NCBI RefSeq assembly: GCF_003602235.1
Contig: NZ_QZVS01000062.1
Coordinates: 1 to 44,868 of the forward strand
Direction of reading: 5' to 3'
Origin: Cryobacterium melibiosiphilum
Lineage (GTDB): Bacteria > Actinomycetota > Actinomycetes > Actinomycetales > Microbacteriaceae
Length of the DNA stretch: 44,868 nt
Position numbers and translations under genes: made by a program. This document shows, one piece after another, positions 1 to 7,282 of this stretch (position 1 is the stretch's first letter; every line of letters begins with the position of its first letter). Below the pieces are notes generated by a model, which made no database searches, was not told the origin of the DNA, and was given only the letters and a program-made list of their open reading frames with translations.

Positions 1-2
1 TC

Positions 3-98
3 GCCACCCGCTACGACAAGCTCGCACTGACCTACCGCGGCGGAGCTGTCCTCAGAGCCATAACTATTTGGTCGAAGGCATTAGGAGACACGCCCTAG
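3..98 (+). CDS. IS5-family transposase, C-terminal fragment (runs off the left edge)
   Basis: Frame 3 is open from the window edge and encodes about 31 residues, ATRYDKLALTYRGGAVLRAI and onward, then a TAG stop. The RYDKLALTYR motif followed by a short hydrophobic tail is the usual C-terminus of IS5-family DDE transposases in actinobacteria, where it follows the catalytic glutamate helix. The transposase would catalyse cut-and-paste movement of its own element. Its stop codon sits almost on the element end: read on the minus strand, the outer end is GGGCGTGTCTCC from about position 95 inward, flanked by CTAG, a common IS5-type target. The rest of the element lies outside the window. The family call rests only on the tail motif. 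Confidence 0.7.
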   Translation, partial: ATRYDKLALTYRGGAVLRAITIWSKALGDTP

Positions 99-311
99 GA
101 CTGTTGAGAGATCTCCTCGGAGTTGGTAGCAACGATCCGGGTCGTACTGCCCAGGATGAGCAGTGAGATAGTCGTGGGCGTCAGCGAGAGCATTCTTCGC
201 AGACGCCTTCAAATCAGTCCACCCACGTTCGGCCGCAGTGTTGCCGAAGAAGATCTCATACGCGGTTCCCTTGATCGGTCGTGGAACCGGAACACTGCGC
301 TTCCCCGCCAT
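81..311 (-). pseudogene. RelE/HigB-like toxin, C-terminus replaced by an IS end
   Basis: The 76-residue frame starts with ATG directly after the TAA of the upstream antitoxin gene, so the two form a bicistron. The sequence around residues 18-65 (YEIFFGNTAAERGW, then CYQLRGDL) matches the N-terminal half of RelE-superfamily mRNA interferases of the actinobacterial type that follow a Phd-like antitoxin. Family members continue about 45 more residues after this point, with a QWQYK-like strand and a C-terminal histidine/proline segment. Here homology stops at about residue 71, and the last few codons and the stop are read from the end of the IS5-type element. The catalytic C-terminal strand is therefore missing and the toxin is probably inactive. 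Inference: IS insertion inactivated it, leaving a lone antitoxin. Confidence 0.75.
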
Positions 312-749
312 TTACGGACGATCGACGCGGACAGGGGCGGCCGGCAGCTCGAGGGGATCGACAGGTTTCATGCCCATCGCGTAAACCACGGCCGTTTCCT
401 TCCACTCCTGCTGCGCACGCAGTAGCCGCTCAAACGTGCCCATCTCACTGGCAGCATAGACAAGCTGCTCAATCTCGGCAGCGTACGCGCGCAGCTCCCC
501 CGGGCTGAACTCCCCCGTCCACGCGAAAAGATCACTCAGCGCAGCCGCCACGTCGCCCTTGTTCCGGCCAATCGCGCGAATCAGACGGCTCGACAGCGCA
601 ACACCCTTCTCGAGTACATCGAGATCATGACCACGCAGGATCACGAGATCGTCACCATCACGACGCGTGATCCGGACCTGGCCCTGGTCAATGTGGGCCA
701 GAACCTCCTTGGGCTTTCGCAGAAGGTCGGTGAAAGTTGCGGTACTCAT
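312..749 (-). CDS. Phd/YefM-like antitoxin (prevent-host-death family)
   Basis: A protein of 145 residues. The N-terminus (MSTATFTDLLRKPKEVL, then a basic strand RITRRDGDDLVIL) is the Phd/YefM fold, which binds operator DNA as a dimer; the acidic, helical C-terminal part would wrap and neutralise the partner toxin. The ATG at 749 is preferred because the only longer option is a TTG two codons upstream. No clear Shine-Dalgarno sequence precedes it, so translation may be leaderless. The stop codon is immediately followed by the toxin ATG. These antitoxins normally repress their own promoter; the AT-rich stretch at 750-780 is the likely place. The partner toxin is truncated, so this gene may now be a relic or act only as a repressor or orphan antitoxin. 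Confidence 0.8.
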   Translation of the reverse strand: MSTATFTDLLRKPKEVLAHIDQGQVRITRRDGDDLVILRGHDLDVLEKGVALSSRLIRAIGRNKGDVAAALSDLFAWTGEFSPGELRAYAAEIEQLVYAASEMGTFERLLRAQQEWKETAVVYAMGMKPVDPLELPAAPVRVDRP

Positions 750-861
750 ACCCAAACGCTACATCAGATAAACATTTGATTGCATGGCCAGGGCAATGTG
801 CACGGTATCGACTCGATGTGCAATCGAAGATGCAGCAACCAGACGCGCAATCTGTCTCCTA

Positions 862-893
862 AAAAACTTACGAACTTACAGAGTTACGAAGTT
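862..893. repeat. Downstream octamer cluster of the partition locus (4 units)
   Basis: Four consecutive 8-bp units (AAAAACTT, ACGAACTT, ACAGAGTT, ACGAAGTT) overlap the stop codon of the small partition protein. They match the ACGAACTT unit found in the large array upstream of parA, so the par cassette is bracketed by the same binding motif. Likely role: extra sites for the RHH centromere-binding protein. Confidence 0.7.
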
Positions 894-1281
894 CGTCCTC
901 TGTGCTCCCCGCGAGCCTGTCTGCCCTATCCAGCAACAGGTCGACGGCGATGCGAATGAGTGTGTTGTCTGTGAGGCGCTCCCCACCCTCTGCCTTGTTG
1001 CGGTTGATCTGGCGAGCCTTGGCTGCGAGGGCATCGAGTTGGTCCTCGCGTAGCCGGGTTTCTTTCCGAACGAAGGTCAGATAATGGGCACCTCCCCCGA
1101 CCTCGGTCATCTCGATTGGCGCCTGCTCTTTGGCGACCACACGGACTGGCCGCGCAGCTGCAGGAGGAGCCTCGGGTACTGGTGTCGGAGCAGGTTCAGT
1201 CGGAATTGGTTCTTGGACGACTGCCTGTGCCGCTTCCGGCTTTGAATCGCCAAGCAGCTGGGTCAGTTTCGCTCTCGCCAT
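868..1281 (-). CDS. parB: Small centromere-binding partition protein (RHH-type ParB analogue)
   Basis: 137 residues, directly downstream of parA with a TGATG overlap and a good GGGAGG ribosome site seven bases before ATG 1281. The first 55 residues are a proline/alanine-rich linker, as is common for the ParA-contacting tail. The C-terminal part (YLTFVRKETRLREDQLDALAAKARQI and so on) has the pattern of a ribbon-helix-helix DNA-binding domain: a short basic strand followed by two helices. The protein is too small and lacks motifs for a classical HTH-type ParB. It would bind the octamer arrays next to the operon as a parS centromere and load ParA, and would also repress the par promoter. The symbol is by function and position, not by strong sequence identity. 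Confidence 0.72.
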   Translation of the reverse strand: MARAKLTQLLGDSKPEAAQAVVQEPIPTEPAPTPVPEAPPAAARPVRVVAKEQAPIEMTEVGGGAHYLTFVRKETRLREDQLDALAAKARQINRNKAEGGERLTDNTLIRIAVDLLLDRADRLAGSTEDELRNSVSS

Positions 1282-1934
1282 CACTTGCCTCCCTTGGTGT
1301 TTGCCCAGTAAGAAACGAGCTCAAGGGCTACTCGTCGGTAGTCCTCGCGTGCTTTGCTTGCGATTCTGGAATCGCCGTCTGCGTATTGGGTTACGACGCG
1401 ACCCTCAATAGGTGCCATCTTGTGGATCTTGTAGTCGCGAATTGCCGCTTCGAATCGGGCGAAGCCGGCCCCATCCAAGAGCCCCTGGGCATCAACCAGA
1501 TCCGACGGAACTCGCGGGTCGACCCTATTTACCAGAACTCGATAGTTCACTCCGGCAGGAACGACGACCTCATTAATGGTTGCCATCAGTGGAGCGAAAG
1601 CGAGGGGGGAAGGCTCTGTGGGAAGGATTACGAAGTCGGACTCTCCGAGAACGGTGGAGAGCACATCTCGTCCTTCAAGCGAACCTGGGGTATCCACGAA
1701 GACAACGTCATAGGGCAGTTCCCGCAGCCGGGCGAGATTGCTCGGGTCAGTGTCGTCAGCGACATCGAATGGAAGGCTATCCCCCGCTCTGTCGGCCCAC
1801 CAAGCTGATGATCCCTGCGGGTCCACGTCGACAACCAAGACTCGGGAGTTCTCGGAGCAAACGCTCGCGAGGTTCATCACTGTTGTTGTCTTGCCGGCGC
1901 CGCCCTTTTGGTTGGCAATTGAGACAATCCGCAT
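1281..1934 (-). CDS. parA: ParA-family partition ATPase (type Ib, no N-terminal HTH)
   Basis: 217 residues. The deviant Walker A motif QKGGAGKTTT lies at about residue 9, Walker B-like VVFVDTPG near residue 75 and the VDVDPQGSSAWW strand at about 40, all typical of ParA/Soj ATPases that use non-specific DNA-bound ATP dimers to move plasmid copies. It lacks an N-terminal DNA-binding domain, placing it in the short type Ib class, which pairs with an RHH partner as seen here. ATG 1934 is chosen over an upstream in-frame ATG because GGAG lies seven bases before it and homology begins there. The gene starts six bases from the octamer array, so the promoter lies inside the presumed centromere and is likely autoregulated by the small ParB. 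Confidence 0.93.
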   Translation of the reverse strand: MRIVSIANQKGGAGKTTTVMNLASVCSENSRVLVVDVDPQGSSAWWADRAGDSLPFDVADDTDPSNLARLRELPYDVVFVDTPGSLEGRDVLSTVLGESDFVILPTEPSPLAFAPLMATINEVVVPAGVNYRVLVNRVDPRVPSDLVDAQGLLDGAGFARFEAAIRDYKIHKMAPIEGRVVTQYADGDSRIASKAREDYRRVALELVSYWANTKGGK

Positions 1935-1939
1935 TCCGC

Positions 1940-2043
1940 GCTCCAGTCTGTAACTCTGCAAGTTACGGACTTCGGAAGTTTTGAAGTCCGGTTGTTACTG
2001 AGTCTGTTAGTTCGAAAGTACCAGACTCCGGAACGTACAGGCT
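1940..2043. repeat. Degenerate octamer array upstream of parA (about 13 units)
   Basis: From 1940 the DNA has an 8-bp periodicity: GCTCCAGT, CTGTAACT, CTGCAAGT, TACGGACT, TCGGAAGT, TTTGAAGT and further units ending in AGT or ACT, until TACAGGCT at 2043. The unit resembles TACGAACT, which is the consensus of the better-conserved array next to it read in another phase. Such contiguous short repeats are how RHH ParB analogues nucleate on parS; here the array also covers the parA promoter. Individual units are weak, but the periodicity is plain. Confidence 0.72.
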
Positions 2044-2081
2044 CATTCAACTTGGGAGTGTTGCATGATACTTCCGAAATA

Positions 2082-2153
2082 ACAGACTTACGAAGTTACA
2101 AACATACAGGGTCACGAACTTACGAATTTACGAGCTTACGAACTTACAAACTC
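2082..2153. repeat. Tandem ACGAACTT octamer array, probable parS (9 units)
   Basis: Nine head-to-tail octamers without spacers: ACAGACTT, ACGAAGTT, ACAAACAT, ACAGGGTC, ACGAACTT, ACGAATTT, ACGAGCTT, ACGAACTT, ACAAACTC. It lies 150 bp upstream of parA. Arrays of 7-8 bp repeats bound cooperatively by ribbon-helix-helix proteins are the established centromere of type Ib partition systems (for example omega of pSM19035 with 7-bp heptads). The assignment to parS is by analogy. Confidence 0.82.
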
Positions 2154-2486
2154 CAGAGCGTCACCCCGGGGACTCAACTCTGGAGTTGCGGCGGTCGGAG
2201 CATGCGCCGGAGTGCTAATGATGGCCAAGCCGCGCGGGACTGGTCCTGCGGGCGCCCGAGTATTGCCCCGGTTGGGGAGCGCGAGGGGATGCTCCCCTCG
2301 CCGCCGGCCCCGGAACCGGTGACGTGCACCCGAGGCCGCGTCGATGTGTCCGGGTGCTGCTCGACACTTCAGGGCTCCATTGGCTGGCCCGGCGGCGACC
2401 GGGGTACTGGGGTGCTTTCGCTACTCCCCTGAAGGATATTTCCCCTGGTTGCCGCGCCTGGTGGGGGACTCTTCTATGGGTTGGTG
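2154..2486. other. Intergenic stretch with one perfect hairpin
   Basis: No convincing gene is visible: the short open frames here overlap on both strands and have no recognisable motifs. The clear element is a perfect hairpin at 2281-2301, nine paired bases (GCGAGGGGA with TCCCCTCGC) around TGC. It shares its flanks GGGGAGCGCGAGGGG with the terminator hairpin at 8856-8876, suggesting it once ended a similar minus-strand module now displaced by the IS110 insertion. The rightmost end of the stretch should contain the end of the IS110 element, which I cannot place exactly. Confidence 0.5.
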
Positions 2487-2680
2487 TCAAGCTGGGGGAG
2501 TGGTGTCGACAACTCGTTCCTGGAGGGCTTTGAAGAGTTCGCGTGCGATGTAGCGTTTCAGAATTCGTCTAATTTCGCGTGTTGTGCGACCTTCGGTGGT
2601 ACGCCGTTGTACATAATCTTGAGTCCGGGCCTCGGAGACCATCCGGACTCGAGCGATGACATCGATTGCCCGGTTCAGTT
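2487..2680 (-). pseudogene. IS110-family transposase, C-terminal part (separated by IS21 insertion)
   Basis: Minus-strand sequence QLNRAIDVIARVR followed by YVQRRTTEGRTTREIRRILK and YIARELFKAL is the conserved C-terminal end of IS110-family (DEDD) transposases, after the conserved serine region. It continues in frame from the N-terminal part at 6118-6982 if the DNA between 2687 and 6123 is removed: 865 plus 194 bases give exactly 353 codons including the stop, a normal IS110 length. The gene was therefore intact before the IS21-type element entered it. Confidence 0.88.
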
Positions 2681-3076
2681 GCCGGTTGAGTATTTGCGGG
2701 TTCGGGTGCCAGTGAATATTGCCTTCGGGGGCCACCGGTATTGCCTCTGGGTGCCACGCAGTCGCGCGGTCGGGGGCCAGTGACGCCCCACCGCGCGAGT
2801 GTCCGTGCCGCGACCTTGTGTGTGATCAACTCTTTGTAGGCCGTTTCGGCAGCGGAATCCGGCCAAGTTAGCGGCTGGTTTCCTGCCAAATGAGCGCTAA
2901 AAATCAGGCCAGCAGATTCCCGCTCCAAGACGTTGGATTTGGGGAATGCGCAGGGTGTGAGATCACCGGTGGCCGGAGCCCTTTCCAGTGTGGAGACATG
3001 GGCCCGCCACCCCCAGATAGGTTCCTTAAGGCGTAGCTACTGCCAAGCGGTCGCGCCGGAAGGAACCAGGAAGCAG

Positions 3077-4570
3077 ATGACGGTACCCATGTCCGTGCAA
3101 GAAAATATCAGAACTCTCGACTCTCAAGGAATCGCGGGCCGTGAAATCGCCCGTCGGCTCGGTGTCAGCCGTGACGCGGTGGCGAAGTACACCGGGCAAC
3201 AGAACTATTCACCGAGACCACCGAGCCCCGTCCCGAGGCCCGCCGGGTCGGCCTTGACCGGGTTTGAAGACATTATTGAAACATGGCTGGGCGAGGACCA
3301 GCGCCGGCCGCGGAAGCAACGCCACACTGCCAAGCGGGTTTTTGATCGCTTGGTCAACGAGGAGAACTACACCGGTAGTTACTCCCCGGTGCAACGCTTC
3401 GTGAAGAAGTGGAACAACCAGCACCGGCAGGCCGGGGAGGGCTTCACCGAACTGGTGTGGCCGGCCGGCACCGCGCAGGTCGATTTCGGCCAGGCCGAGG
3501 CTTTCATCGCCGGGGTCCGGCAGCTTCTGCACATCTTCGTCGTCACGTTCCCGTTCTCGAACATGCGCTTCGTGCAGGCCTACCGCGGTGAAACCGCCGA
3601 GTGCGTCTGCCACGGGCTGCGCACCGTGTTCGATCACATCGGCGCCGCGCCACGGCACCTGGTCTTTGACAACGCGACCGGCATCGGGCGCAGAGTCGGC
3701 ACCAAGGTCGTCGAGTCCAAACTCTTTGGGGCGTTCAAACTGCACTACCGATCAGAGTCCAGGTTTTGCAATCCGTATGCCGGCAATGAGAAAGGCAACG
3801 TCGAAAACGCCGTTGGGTTCCTCCGCCGCAACCTGATGGTCCCCGAGCCGGAAGCGGCCACCCTGGAGGGCCTGAACGACATATTGCTGGGCCGGTGCCT
3901 GGCGTTGGGTGAGGCCGTCCACTACCGGAAAGGCCTGCCCGTGAGCGAGCTCTTCGCCCAGGACGTCGCCGCGTCGCTGGCACTGCCCGGCGTGGGGTTT
4001 GACCCGGTCCGTTACGAGAACCGCACGGCCGACAAGAAGGGGAACCTGCTCATCGAGGGCAACACCTACGCGGCCGGGTCCTCCTTCCATAGCCGCACCC
4101 TCACCGTCGGGTTACGCCACGATGTCGTCGAGATCCTCGATGAGCATTCCGCGCCGGTGCGGTCTTTCCCCCGCGCTTTCGGAGTGCAGGCCGAGACGAT
4201 CTTCGAGCCGGCGGCGCTGCTGCCGTTGCTGGTGACTAAGCCCGGTGCCTGGAGCCATTCCCAGCTGCGGCCGTTGGTCCCCGAGCCGGTGCGGGACTGG
4301 CTCGACAAAGCTACCGCCACCAACCGGCGCCGCCTCCTCAGTGCTGTCGATGCCGCGTCGGGATCAGCTGGTTTCGATGCCGCCATCACTGCTGCTGACT
4401 TGCTCATCCAGCGCGGAGACATCCCCGAGATTGCCGCGTTGGGCATGCTCGCCCGGCGCTTGGCTGGCGGCACCAGCCCGGCCGTGGAGAACGTGGACCT
4501 GAGCGTTTATGACATCTTCACGACCGACGCTTTCACCACCGTCAACACGTTGACGGGAGAGATCGCATGA
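3077..4570 (+). CDS. istA: IS21-family transposase IstA
   Basis: 497 residues. An N-terminal helix-turn-helix (about residues 10-35, GREIARRLGVSRDAVAKY) recognises the element ends; the central RNase H-fold core shows the three acidic residues in AQVDFGQ, LVFDNATG and NVENAVGFLRRN. It cuts and joins the element ends together with the ATPase IstB. ATG 3077 is chosen because the domain starts there and a GGAACCAGGAAG stretch precedes it; the open frame continues upstream without homology. It overlaps istB by four bases (ATGA), the normal IS21 arrangement with translational coupling. The gene looks intact. Confidence 0.93.
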   Translation: MTVPMSVQENIRTLDSQGIAGREIARRLGVSRDAVAKYTGQQNYSPRPPSPVPRPAGSALTGFEDIIETWLGEDQRRPRKQRHTAKRVFDRLVNEENYTGSYSPVQRFVKKWNNQHRQAGEGFTELVWPAGTAQVDFGQAEAFIAGVRQLLHIFVVTFPFSNMRFVQAYRGETAECVCHGLRTVFDHIGAAPRHLVFDNATGIGRRVGTKVVESKLFGAFKLHYRSESRFCNPYAGNEKGNVENAVGFLRRNLMVPEPEAATLEGLNDILLGRCLALGEAVHYRKGLPVSELFAQDVAASLALPGVGFDPVRYENRTADKKGNLLIEGNTYAAGSSFHSRTLTVGLRHDVVEILDEHSAPVRSFPRAFGVQAETIFEPAALLPLLVTKPGAWSHSQLRPLVPEPVRDWLDKATATNRRRLLSAVDAASGSAGFDAAITAADLLIQRGDIPEIAALGMLARRLAGGTSPAVENVDLSVYDIFTTDAFTTVNTLTGEIA

Positions 4571-5298
4571 CGCTCGTCACCGTGCAGGACATCATCGAGA
4601 CCGGCCGGCAGGCGTCACTGACGAACACCGTGCTGGCAGAATGGGCCGAGAAAGGCACCCCGAAACAACGCGAATACCTCCACGGAGTACTCCTGGCCGA
4701 GCACGAATCTCGGCAAGCATCACGCCGCCAACGACTGTTAACGGCTGCCCGGCTGCCGGCGCTGAAATCACTCACGGGGTTCGACTACTCCAGCGTCAAG
4801 TTCCCCGACGACTACGGCCGGGAAGAGCTGACGTCGTTGGATTTCATCAACCGAGCCGAGGACCTGGTGCTCTATGGCGACGTCGGCACCGGCAAAACCC
4901 ACCTCGCCAGTGCGCTGATCGCCGCCGCCTGCCAGCAAGGAATCCCGGCACGCTTCTACACAACGTCGTCGCTGGTGATGCAGCTGCGCCGCGCGAAAGA
5001 CGAAGGCCGCCTCGACCGGGAGCTGGCCAACATCGCCAAAAACCGGCTGGTCGCAATTGATGAATTTGGCTACCTTCCGATCGACACCGAGGGCGCCCGC
5101 CTCCTGTTCCAAGTCATCGCCGACGGTTATGAAAAAAGAAGCCTGATCATCACGACAAACCTAGAATTTTCTCGCTGGGGAACGGTGTTCGGTGACGACA
5201 ACATGGCTGCCGCCGTCATCGACCGGCTCGTCCACCACGGCCGCCTCCTCCAATTTCGGGGCGAGTCCTACCGCGTGAAGCACGCCCTCATGAAATGA
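4567..5298 (+). CDS. istB: IS21-family helper ATPase IstB
   Basis: 243 residues, start ATG overlapping the istA stop. It shows the AAA+ features of IstB: Walker A GDVGTGKTHLA at about residue 102, Walker B LVAIDEFGYLPI at about 160, and the sensor segment IITTNLEFSRWG. IstB oligomers on target DNA, bend it and activate IstA. The gene appears full length and is unrelated in subclass to the decayed istB tail at 5651-5970, which is one reason to see two IS21 elements here. Confidence 0.93.
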   Translation: MTLVTVQDIIETGRQASLTNTVLAEWAEKGTPKQREYLHGVLLAEHESRQASRRQRLLTAARLPALKSLTGFDYSSVKFPDDYGREELTSLDFINRAEDLVLYGDVGTGKTHLASALIAAACQQGIPARFYTTSSLVMQLRRAKDEGRLDRELANIAKNRLVAIDEFGYLPIDTEGARLLFQVIADGYEKRSLIITTNLEFSRWGTVFGDDNMAAAVIDRLVHHGRLLQFRGESYRVKHALMK

Positions 5299-5573
5299 CA
5301 CACCACCACGCCGGCCACCCGGAACGCGACCCCGACGGTCGTGCCAACCGCCTCACGCACCTCAGCAGTCAGGACCCCGACATGAACGATCCCACACGAC
5401 CACAGCGCCCCCACGCACCAACCGACCCGGAGACAGGCTGGTGGGACGACCACGGACGACCAGCCCCCTGGCCTGACGACTTCGCCGATCCCGCAGCTGG
5501 ATGGACCACCGGAAACAGCCACGGCCCCGACGCCGGCGGATACGGAAACGACCCCGAAAACCAGCCGTTCTGA
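5295..5573 (+). CDS. Small acidic/proline-rich passenger protein behind istB
   Basis: 92 residues starting with ATG that overlaps the istB stop (ATGA), so it would be translationally coupled. The composition is rich in His, Asp, Pro and Trp (for example TGWWDDHGRPAPWPDDFADP), with no membrane segment and no family I recognise. It lies just before the right-hand subterminal repeats of the inner IS21. Proteins of this type may be element passengers. It could also be a chance frame; the overlap start and absence of a competing gene support it modestly. Confidence 0.45.
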   Translation: MTHHHAGHPERDPDGRANRLTHLSSQDPDMNDPTRPQRPHAPTDPETGWWDDHGRPAPWPDDFADPAAGWTTGNSHGPDAGGYGNDPENQPF

Positions 5574-5650
5574 CCAACTGCTCAAATGGCCGGAAACCGC
5601 GCCACAATGGCCGGTTAATTAGCGCACAAATGGCCGGTTTCAAGTTGACA

Positions 5651-5970
5651 AAACACACGCGACCTGGGCGGCGGTGTGTTCTCTCACGTTGTGGCCGCCG
5701 GTCTCGACCCAGATGGTGTTGTGCACGATGCGGTCCATATTCGCGTCGGCGTGAACCCCGAAGCTGAGGCGCTGGTGCCAATCGCGTTGCGCGTCCTGGG
5801 CCCAAATCGCCGTTGTTGGTCGGTCGCAATGCCACTCGAGGAGTTCCAGCAGCATGATCCTGGGGCTTTGGTCGGGCTAGTCCAGGAGCTACTCATCGGC
5901 CACCAACAGCAAAACGCGGCGTACTCGTTCAAGGACTTCGTGGTCCCGGAGGGTTCGTCACGGGGCAGCT
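5651..5970 (-). pseudogene. Decayed istB C-terminal remnant of the outer IS21-type element
   Basis: On the minus strand the translation reads RDHEVLERVRRVLLLVADE, stop, LLD, stop, then PDQSPRIMLLELLEWHCDRP and on to DWHQRLSFGVHADANMDRIV and NVREHTA. This is the Walker B to C-terminal part of the IstB subclass that usually has DEWLLD and NMREHTA. Two in-frame stop codons (where family members have tryptophan and lysine) show decay, and the N-terminal ATPase half and the whole istA are gone. It ends at the inner IS21 boundary. Confidence 0.78.
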
Positions 5971-6117
5971 ACCAGGCCGCTTCGAGCTCTGGCCGGAAGG
6001 AGCAAAGCAAATGGCCCCCAACAGCAAATATTCGGCGGCCCCCGAGCACGCTACTGGCGACACCGCCCGGTGGCCCCCAAAGTCAATATCGGTGGCCCCC
6101 AGAATCGCTAATACTCA

Positions 6118-6982
6118 GCCGGTTGCCGTGCCGGTTGAGCCGGTGCCGTGTCGTGTTTCCTGACGACGCAGGGATTGGATTGACCCCTGCGAGAGCGGCG
6201 AACGCCGCTTCGCTTCGCACCCGACCGCGGTGCGAGTACGCAGAAACGGCGACACCCGCTGTTATAGGACCAACACCATAGATCTCTTGAAGTCCCGGAG
6301 CCAGGATCTCGACAACCTCGCCAAGCTCTGTCCGGTTCTCCAGCATCTGCCCGCCAAGGTCAATCACGATGCTAGCCAGACGTATCGCTTCGCGCTGCAC
6401 GATCTGAGTAGCCCGGTCCGCATGGGCCCGTTCCAAGCCAGCGAGCTGGCGAATTTTCTTATCCGTCAGAGCACGACGAGTATCGAGACCAAAATCCGTC
6501 GTTCGGACGAGCGCGTTGAGCTGGTTTCTGGCACTCGTACGGCGCAGCTCCATATCCATCCGCGCGTCCAGGAGCACCCGCAGCGCGTTACGCAGCCCAT
6601 CCGCTTTCGGCATCGTCAGCGCATCCATGCCAATTCCCAGAGCCGATTTTGCAGCAGCTACAGCATCAATCTCGTCGTTCTTGCCCCGAGTTCGGCTGGC
6701 TCGCTCTGGTGGCCTCACATCACAGAACTCATGACCCCCGCGGCGAAGCGAACGAGCAAGTGACGCGCCGTAAGATCCTGGACCTTCCAACGCAAAGAGG
6801 ACTTGTCCGTTTGTGTGGCTGGCTGTCCAGGCGATCGCCCTGTCAATCGCCGCGTCGGTCACCGCAAACGCTTTGGTCCCCAGCACCTCACCAGTTCGCG
6901 ACGAAATAATCGCGTACGTATGCGCACGGGCGTGAGTATCAACCCCGACAACGAAAGCGTAGTCATTAGCGACAATGCTCAT
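6118..6982 (-). pseudogene. IS110-family transposase, N-terminal part (interrupted)
   Basis: 287 codons from ATG 6982 before the IS21 boundary. The RuvC-like DEDD domain is visible: VGVDTH (D at about residue 14), ALEGPGSYG (E at about 66) and KNDEIDAVAAA (two acidic residues at about 102-105). The helix-hairpin-helix-like YGVGPITAG and GVNPIPASSGNT region of the transposase_20 domain follows. The frame stops shortly after RLNRHGNR because the IS21-type element lies there; the rest is at 2487-2680. IS110 enzymes act with a bridge RNA transcribed from the element's non-coding end, which would be upstream of this gene at about 6983-7215. Confidence 0.9.
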
Positions 6983-7215
6983 ATGTTTTCCTTCTCGTTA
7001 GGGCCAGGACATGCGGGGGATTGCCGCGGAGGCAGCTCTCTAACGAGTCACATGATCTACATCATGGACAACCTTCTATCAAGCCATCGCAGCGTCACAC
7101 CGGCACCAGCTCAACCAGATGCACAGGTCCCCTAGAAGACACCACGGTCATGAGTGTGAAGAGTCACACCCGATCAAGCCAGCACCAGCCTGACAGCCGG
7201 CACCAGGCCAGCTAA
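6983..7215 (-). ncRNA. Candidate IS110 bridge-RNA region (5' non-coding end of the element)
   Basis: About 230 bases without a gene lie upstream of the IS110 transposase start. In IS110-group elements this is where the bridge RNA that pairs with target and donor DNA is encoded. Two clear foldbacks are visible: CTCGTTAG with CTAACGAG, enclosing an internal GC-rich loop, at about 6993-7049, and GTGTGA-AGAG-TCACAC at about 7155-7170. The element's outer end must lie before the terminator at 7230. The placement follows the family; I have not derived the guide loops. Confidence 0.4.
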
Positions 7216-7229
7216 AACCATTAGAGAGT

Positions 7230-7271
7230 GTGAGGGGTCGCCCCTCACGGCCGGCCCTGATGGGCCGGCCG
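7230..7271. terminator. Double hairpin after the DUF3560 gene
   Basis: Two adjacent perfect hairpins: GTGAGGGG-TCG-CCCCTCAC (7230-7248) and CGGCCGGCCC-TGAT-GGGCCGGCCG (7248-7271). They lie 12 bases past the stop of the minus-strand gene at 7283. Similar hairpin pairs end the other two modules, so they are probably transcription terminators, although a U-run is lacking. Confidence 0.65.
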
Positions 7272-7282
7272 CTGCGGCGTGT

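Larger units (their letters stand above)
2821..5650 (+). mobile_element. Inner IS21-family element carrying intact istA and istB (ends approximate)
   Basis: The intact istA/istB pair is flanked by its own set of subterminal repeats, different from those of the outer element. On the right, three copies of a GGCCATTTG-like unit (CCGGCCATTTGTGCG, CCGGCCATTGTGGCG, CCGGCCATTTGAGC read on the minus strand) lead to a TGTCAAC end at 5650. On the left, 2850-2920 holds related units (TCCGGCCAAGTTAGCG, TCCTGCCAAATGAGCG) in inverted orientation. The left end near TGTGATCAAC (2821) is a best guess. I found no target duplication, so either an end has been lost or the boundary is off. Confidence 0.55.
2687..6117. 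mobile_element. Composite IS21-type element inserted in IS110 (6-bp target duplication)
   Basis: The ends are inverted: left TGAGTATTTGCG at 2687, and TGAGTATTAGCG read inward on the other strand from 6117. Both are followed by copies of a GGTGGCCCCC-like subterminal repeat, as IS21 elements carry for IstA binding. The target GCCGGT is duplicated at 2681-2686 and 6118-6123, and removing one copy restores the IS110 frame. At 3431 bp it is longer than a normal IS21 (about 2-2.5 kb) because it holds a second IS21 (about 2821-5650). Of the outer element's own genes only a decayed istB tail remains, at 5651-5970, so it can no longer move on its own. Confidence 0.82.

Noticed and set aside
1940..2153. 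CRISPR array
   Set aside because: The repeats are contiguous 8-mers without spacers, which is a partition-type array; no cas genes are present anywhere in the window.
2215..2490. Short open frames between the octamer arrays and IS110
   Set aside because: They overlap on both strands, are Arg/Pro-rich and have no ribosome site or motif.
5676..6281. Plus-strand frame of 201 codons across the IS21 right end
   Set aside because: It overlaps the istB remnant in antisense, the terminal repeats and the IS110 gene, which explain the DNA better.
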